Of a stretch of DNA of 64,000 nucleotides, positions 62,470 through 64,000 are shown piece after piece. Below the pieces are notes generated by a model that did not search any database, was not told the origin of the DNA, and saw only the letters and a list, made by a program, of their open reading frames with translations. The translations under genes were made by a program, and so were the position numbers. Numbering within the stretch: position 1 is the first letter of the stretch; the number at the start of each line of letters is the position of its first letter. The DNA comes from Casuarina equisetifolia (taxonomy: Eukaryota > Streptophyta > Magnoliopsida > Fagales > Casuarinaceae): contig CM052357.1 in NCBI GenBank assembly GCA_028551475.1, positions 4,697,931 to 4,761,930 of the forward strand, in the 5' to 3' direction.

Positions 62470-63537
62470 GGAAAAAAAAAAAGAGAGTATTTTTCATTGA
62501 TATGTGGTCTCCTTATTGATGTTCCAAAAAATCTAAATTACTAACGCATTTATTTGAATAATCACCTGGATGATGAATCTAGTTTGTAAAACAACTGTAG
62601 TTTTTTGGGAAATTCTCTCCTTGTACTTTGGAACTTTAAGATTTGCATGGCAGAAGCAATTAACAATTTTGTACGACTAATCTTCAAAGCTTTTTAGTCA
62701 TGTTACGTTCATTGTTGAATGGGAATGTTATTCTACAGTAATTGATTGGTGGGCTAGCTTATTCCTCCTTTAACAGTAAATGTCTTTTGACCTTTGAAGT
62801 GAAAAAGAATAATCTTTACAAATTTCTTAATGGATATACCCTTATTGAAGAAATTCCAATCAACTAACAATTTTCAATTTAAATTTTTTATTTTTTCTAT
62901 CAGCTGAAGATGGTATTTCATCAGTGGCCACAAATTTACAGCAACTGAACTTACTGAAAGATGATCTGGCAGCACCACCTGAAGAGGATAACCCTCCTGT
63001 AATAATTCCAAATCACCTCCAACTTCATTCGCCTGATTGCTTGAACTTGAGTTTTGGAAGTTTTGGATCTGGCACTGGTGCTGCCTTTTCTGGGTCTGGT
63101 ACATTTGCTTCTAGGCCCTTGAAAACCGACTTGGAGGAGACATCTACGGCTGCTGATGTTTCATCAATTGGGCATTCAGACTCTAGGTATGTGTTCTTTA
63201 TTGCAGTACTTGCAGTTTTATACTCGGTTGTTTATTTCTGTTAAAAAAATCTTGCAGAAAACCTGACTACTACGGGGATGAGCATCTTGGAAGTAACACA
63301 GATGGCAGTCTAGTTCATAGAACTGGTGTGAGCACTTCACATTATGATTCTCCTTCAGTTTCACAACCAGAGGTATTGAAGCAGGAAACCCCTGAAGCTG
63401 CCCATGGGAATCAGTATACATTTCCTTCATCGGCACCTGATTTTACATATGAAAGCACCCAACAATATAATACCTCATTTACTCATCCACAGACGAGCTC
63501 ACAGATGCAGAATCTGTCTTCTTTCTCAAGTGTTATG
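57312..63537 (+). CDS. GBF-interacting protein 1-like, partial at the right edge
   Basis: Seven exons join in phase: 57312-57504, 58299-58342, 58599-58716, 58810-58939, 61743-62359, 62904-63186 and 63258-63537, coding for 555 residues before the window ends. The start MSGRGGGGAGGKG leads into the GIP1 N-terminal (DUF1296) domain: 'IPTASRKMVQSLKEIVNNCT', 'EIYAALKDCNMDPNEAVNRL', 'DPFHEVKSKREKKKE'. This is a UBA-like helical fold. A long Ser/Gly/Pro-rich low-complexity part follows, with 'DEWPAIEQPAS' and 'LNLSFGSFGSGTGAAF', motifs I recall from this family. GIP1 proteins are described as enhancing DNA binding by G-box bZIP factors. The last exon seen ends in a good donor (atg|gtaaga); further exons must lie beyond 64000. 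Intron 4 is 2.8 kb and holds LINE and SINE remnants. Confidence 0.92.
59270..60070 (-). mobile_element. Decayed LINE reverse-transcriptase fragment
   Basis: Minus-strand frames show the order of a plant L1-type reverse transcriptase: 'QEDLINMFQKFYYSD' (about 59760), 'ANALADRLKVLGKILSDS' (about 59600), 'LEKAYNHVN' (about 59490) and 'SLRQGDP' (about 59355). This last matches the family's 'GLRQGDPLSP'. Several stops and frame changes separate the pieces, so the copy is dead and old. It lies antisense to the host gene in its intron 4. Ends are approximate; 60070-60740 may belong to the same or another element. A C-rich tract (59177-59198) lies just below it. Confidence 0.65.
60071..61280. other. 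Remaining part of GIP1-like intron 4
   Basis: T-rich intron sequence. The part up to about 60740 looks transposon-like (mixed composition, antisense), but I could not assign a family. No host exon is seen. Confidence 0.4.
61288..61465 (-). mobile_element. tRNA-derived SINE-like element
   Basis: On the minus strand 'GACTCAATTGGTAG' (about 61450-61437) matches a tRNA A box and 'ACGTTTGACACCC' (about 61400-61390) resembles a B box, with the spacing of a pol III promoter. A C-rich stretch follows, then an A-rich tail on the same strand (seen as the T-rich run 61288-61340). About 175 bases in all, in the size range of plant tRNA SINEs. No clear target-site duplication was found by eye. Confidence 0.55.
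62432..62480 (+). repeat. (CA)n microsatellite and poly-A tract in an intron
   Basis: About ten CA repeats are followed by an A run broken by GG. It lies just after the donor of exon 5 in the GIP1-like gene. Confidence 0.85.
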
Positions 63538-64000
63538 GTAAGATGATAAAACACGCACTTTTATCTTTGATATAAGTTTGTTTGTTGAAATTAAATTTTC
63601 TCAGTGGCAAGAATCTTCCAAATACATCATTGAGGAAGTAGGATATAAGGTATTATATTTCCTAGAATCATAAAAAAATTGAGGAAGATTCAAGACGCAA
63701 CTTCATAATGCAACTAAGTTGTTTAAATGTTATGTAGAGACTCCTGTGAAGAGATTGAATTTATCAGAGAATTGTTTTGTAATGGATTCCATGAGAATTT
63801 TTCGTGAGAATAAACTTCAGTTGAGAACAGCAACTGAATCCAGTCTTTGGTACATGGTGGTTGCTCTTCAATGCTGAAACATGGTCACACTGGGTTGTTA
63901 TTGTCATAGATCATGTCTGTGATAAAGAGTCGCGTGTTCTTGTTGGATTGCACTTGTAGAGTTATAGGTGATATTAGAATTGCATTTGAGTTCCAATTTA

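Noticed and set aside
1-64000. CRISPR arrays, bacterial operons or a clustered biosynthetic pathway
   Set aside because: All genes are spliced plant genes of unrelated function; the tandem arrays have long degenerate units without spacer structure.

Overview
The window is nuclear DNA of a flowering plant, most likely a eudicot and probably a rosid. The evidence is AT-rich DNA, GT-AG introns in every gene, plant-only families (COR413, X8 callose-binding protein, lumenal D1 C-terminal processing protease, GIP1-like protein) and degraded copia, LINE and SINE copies. The species cannot be fixed from sequence alone. All gene models were built by hand from reading frame, splice sites, intron phase and remembered family sequence; no database search was run.

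Layout. 1-5.3 kb holds degenerate repeats and a broken copia fossil, with no gene. 6.3-8.6 kb (minus) is a pterin-4a-carbinolamine dehydratase-like gene. 8.9-13.05 kb is a degenerate tandem array of about ten ~428-bp units. 14.5-18.0 kb (plus) is coatomer subunit zeta. 18.3-18.6 kb is a fossil copy of the 3' end of the CorA-like gene. 19.3-19.6 kb is an orphan housekeeping-type promoter with an exon-like stretch. 20.5-23.2 kb (minus, leader exons to about 25.6 kb) is a small protein resembling the C-terminal part of BET/GTE proteins, without a bromodomain. 26.4-31.8 kb (minus) is a CorA-like transporter. 35.5-37.8 kb (plus) is COR413-IM, with four G-box/ABRE sites upstream. 39.0-40.7 kb (minus) is an X8-domain, probably GPI-anchored protein. 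41.6-42.2 kb is a ~100-bp tandem repeat. 42.8-51.5 kb (minus) is the D1 processing protease CtpA, with an apparent 1-nt frameshift in exon 1. 51.6-57.0 kb is AT-rich and apparently empty. 57.3 kb to the right edge (plus) is a GBF-interacting-protein-1-like gene that leaves the window; one intron carries LINE and SINE remnants.

The genes do not form a pathway; this is an ordinary gene neighbourhood. I found no convincing new multi-gene system. The items most worth a second look are the bromodomain-less GTE-like gene, the 428-bp array with LTR-like units, the CtpA frameshift, the Trp-to-Cys change in the dehydratase motif, the GIN signature in the CorA-like protein and the G-box cluster before COR413-IM.
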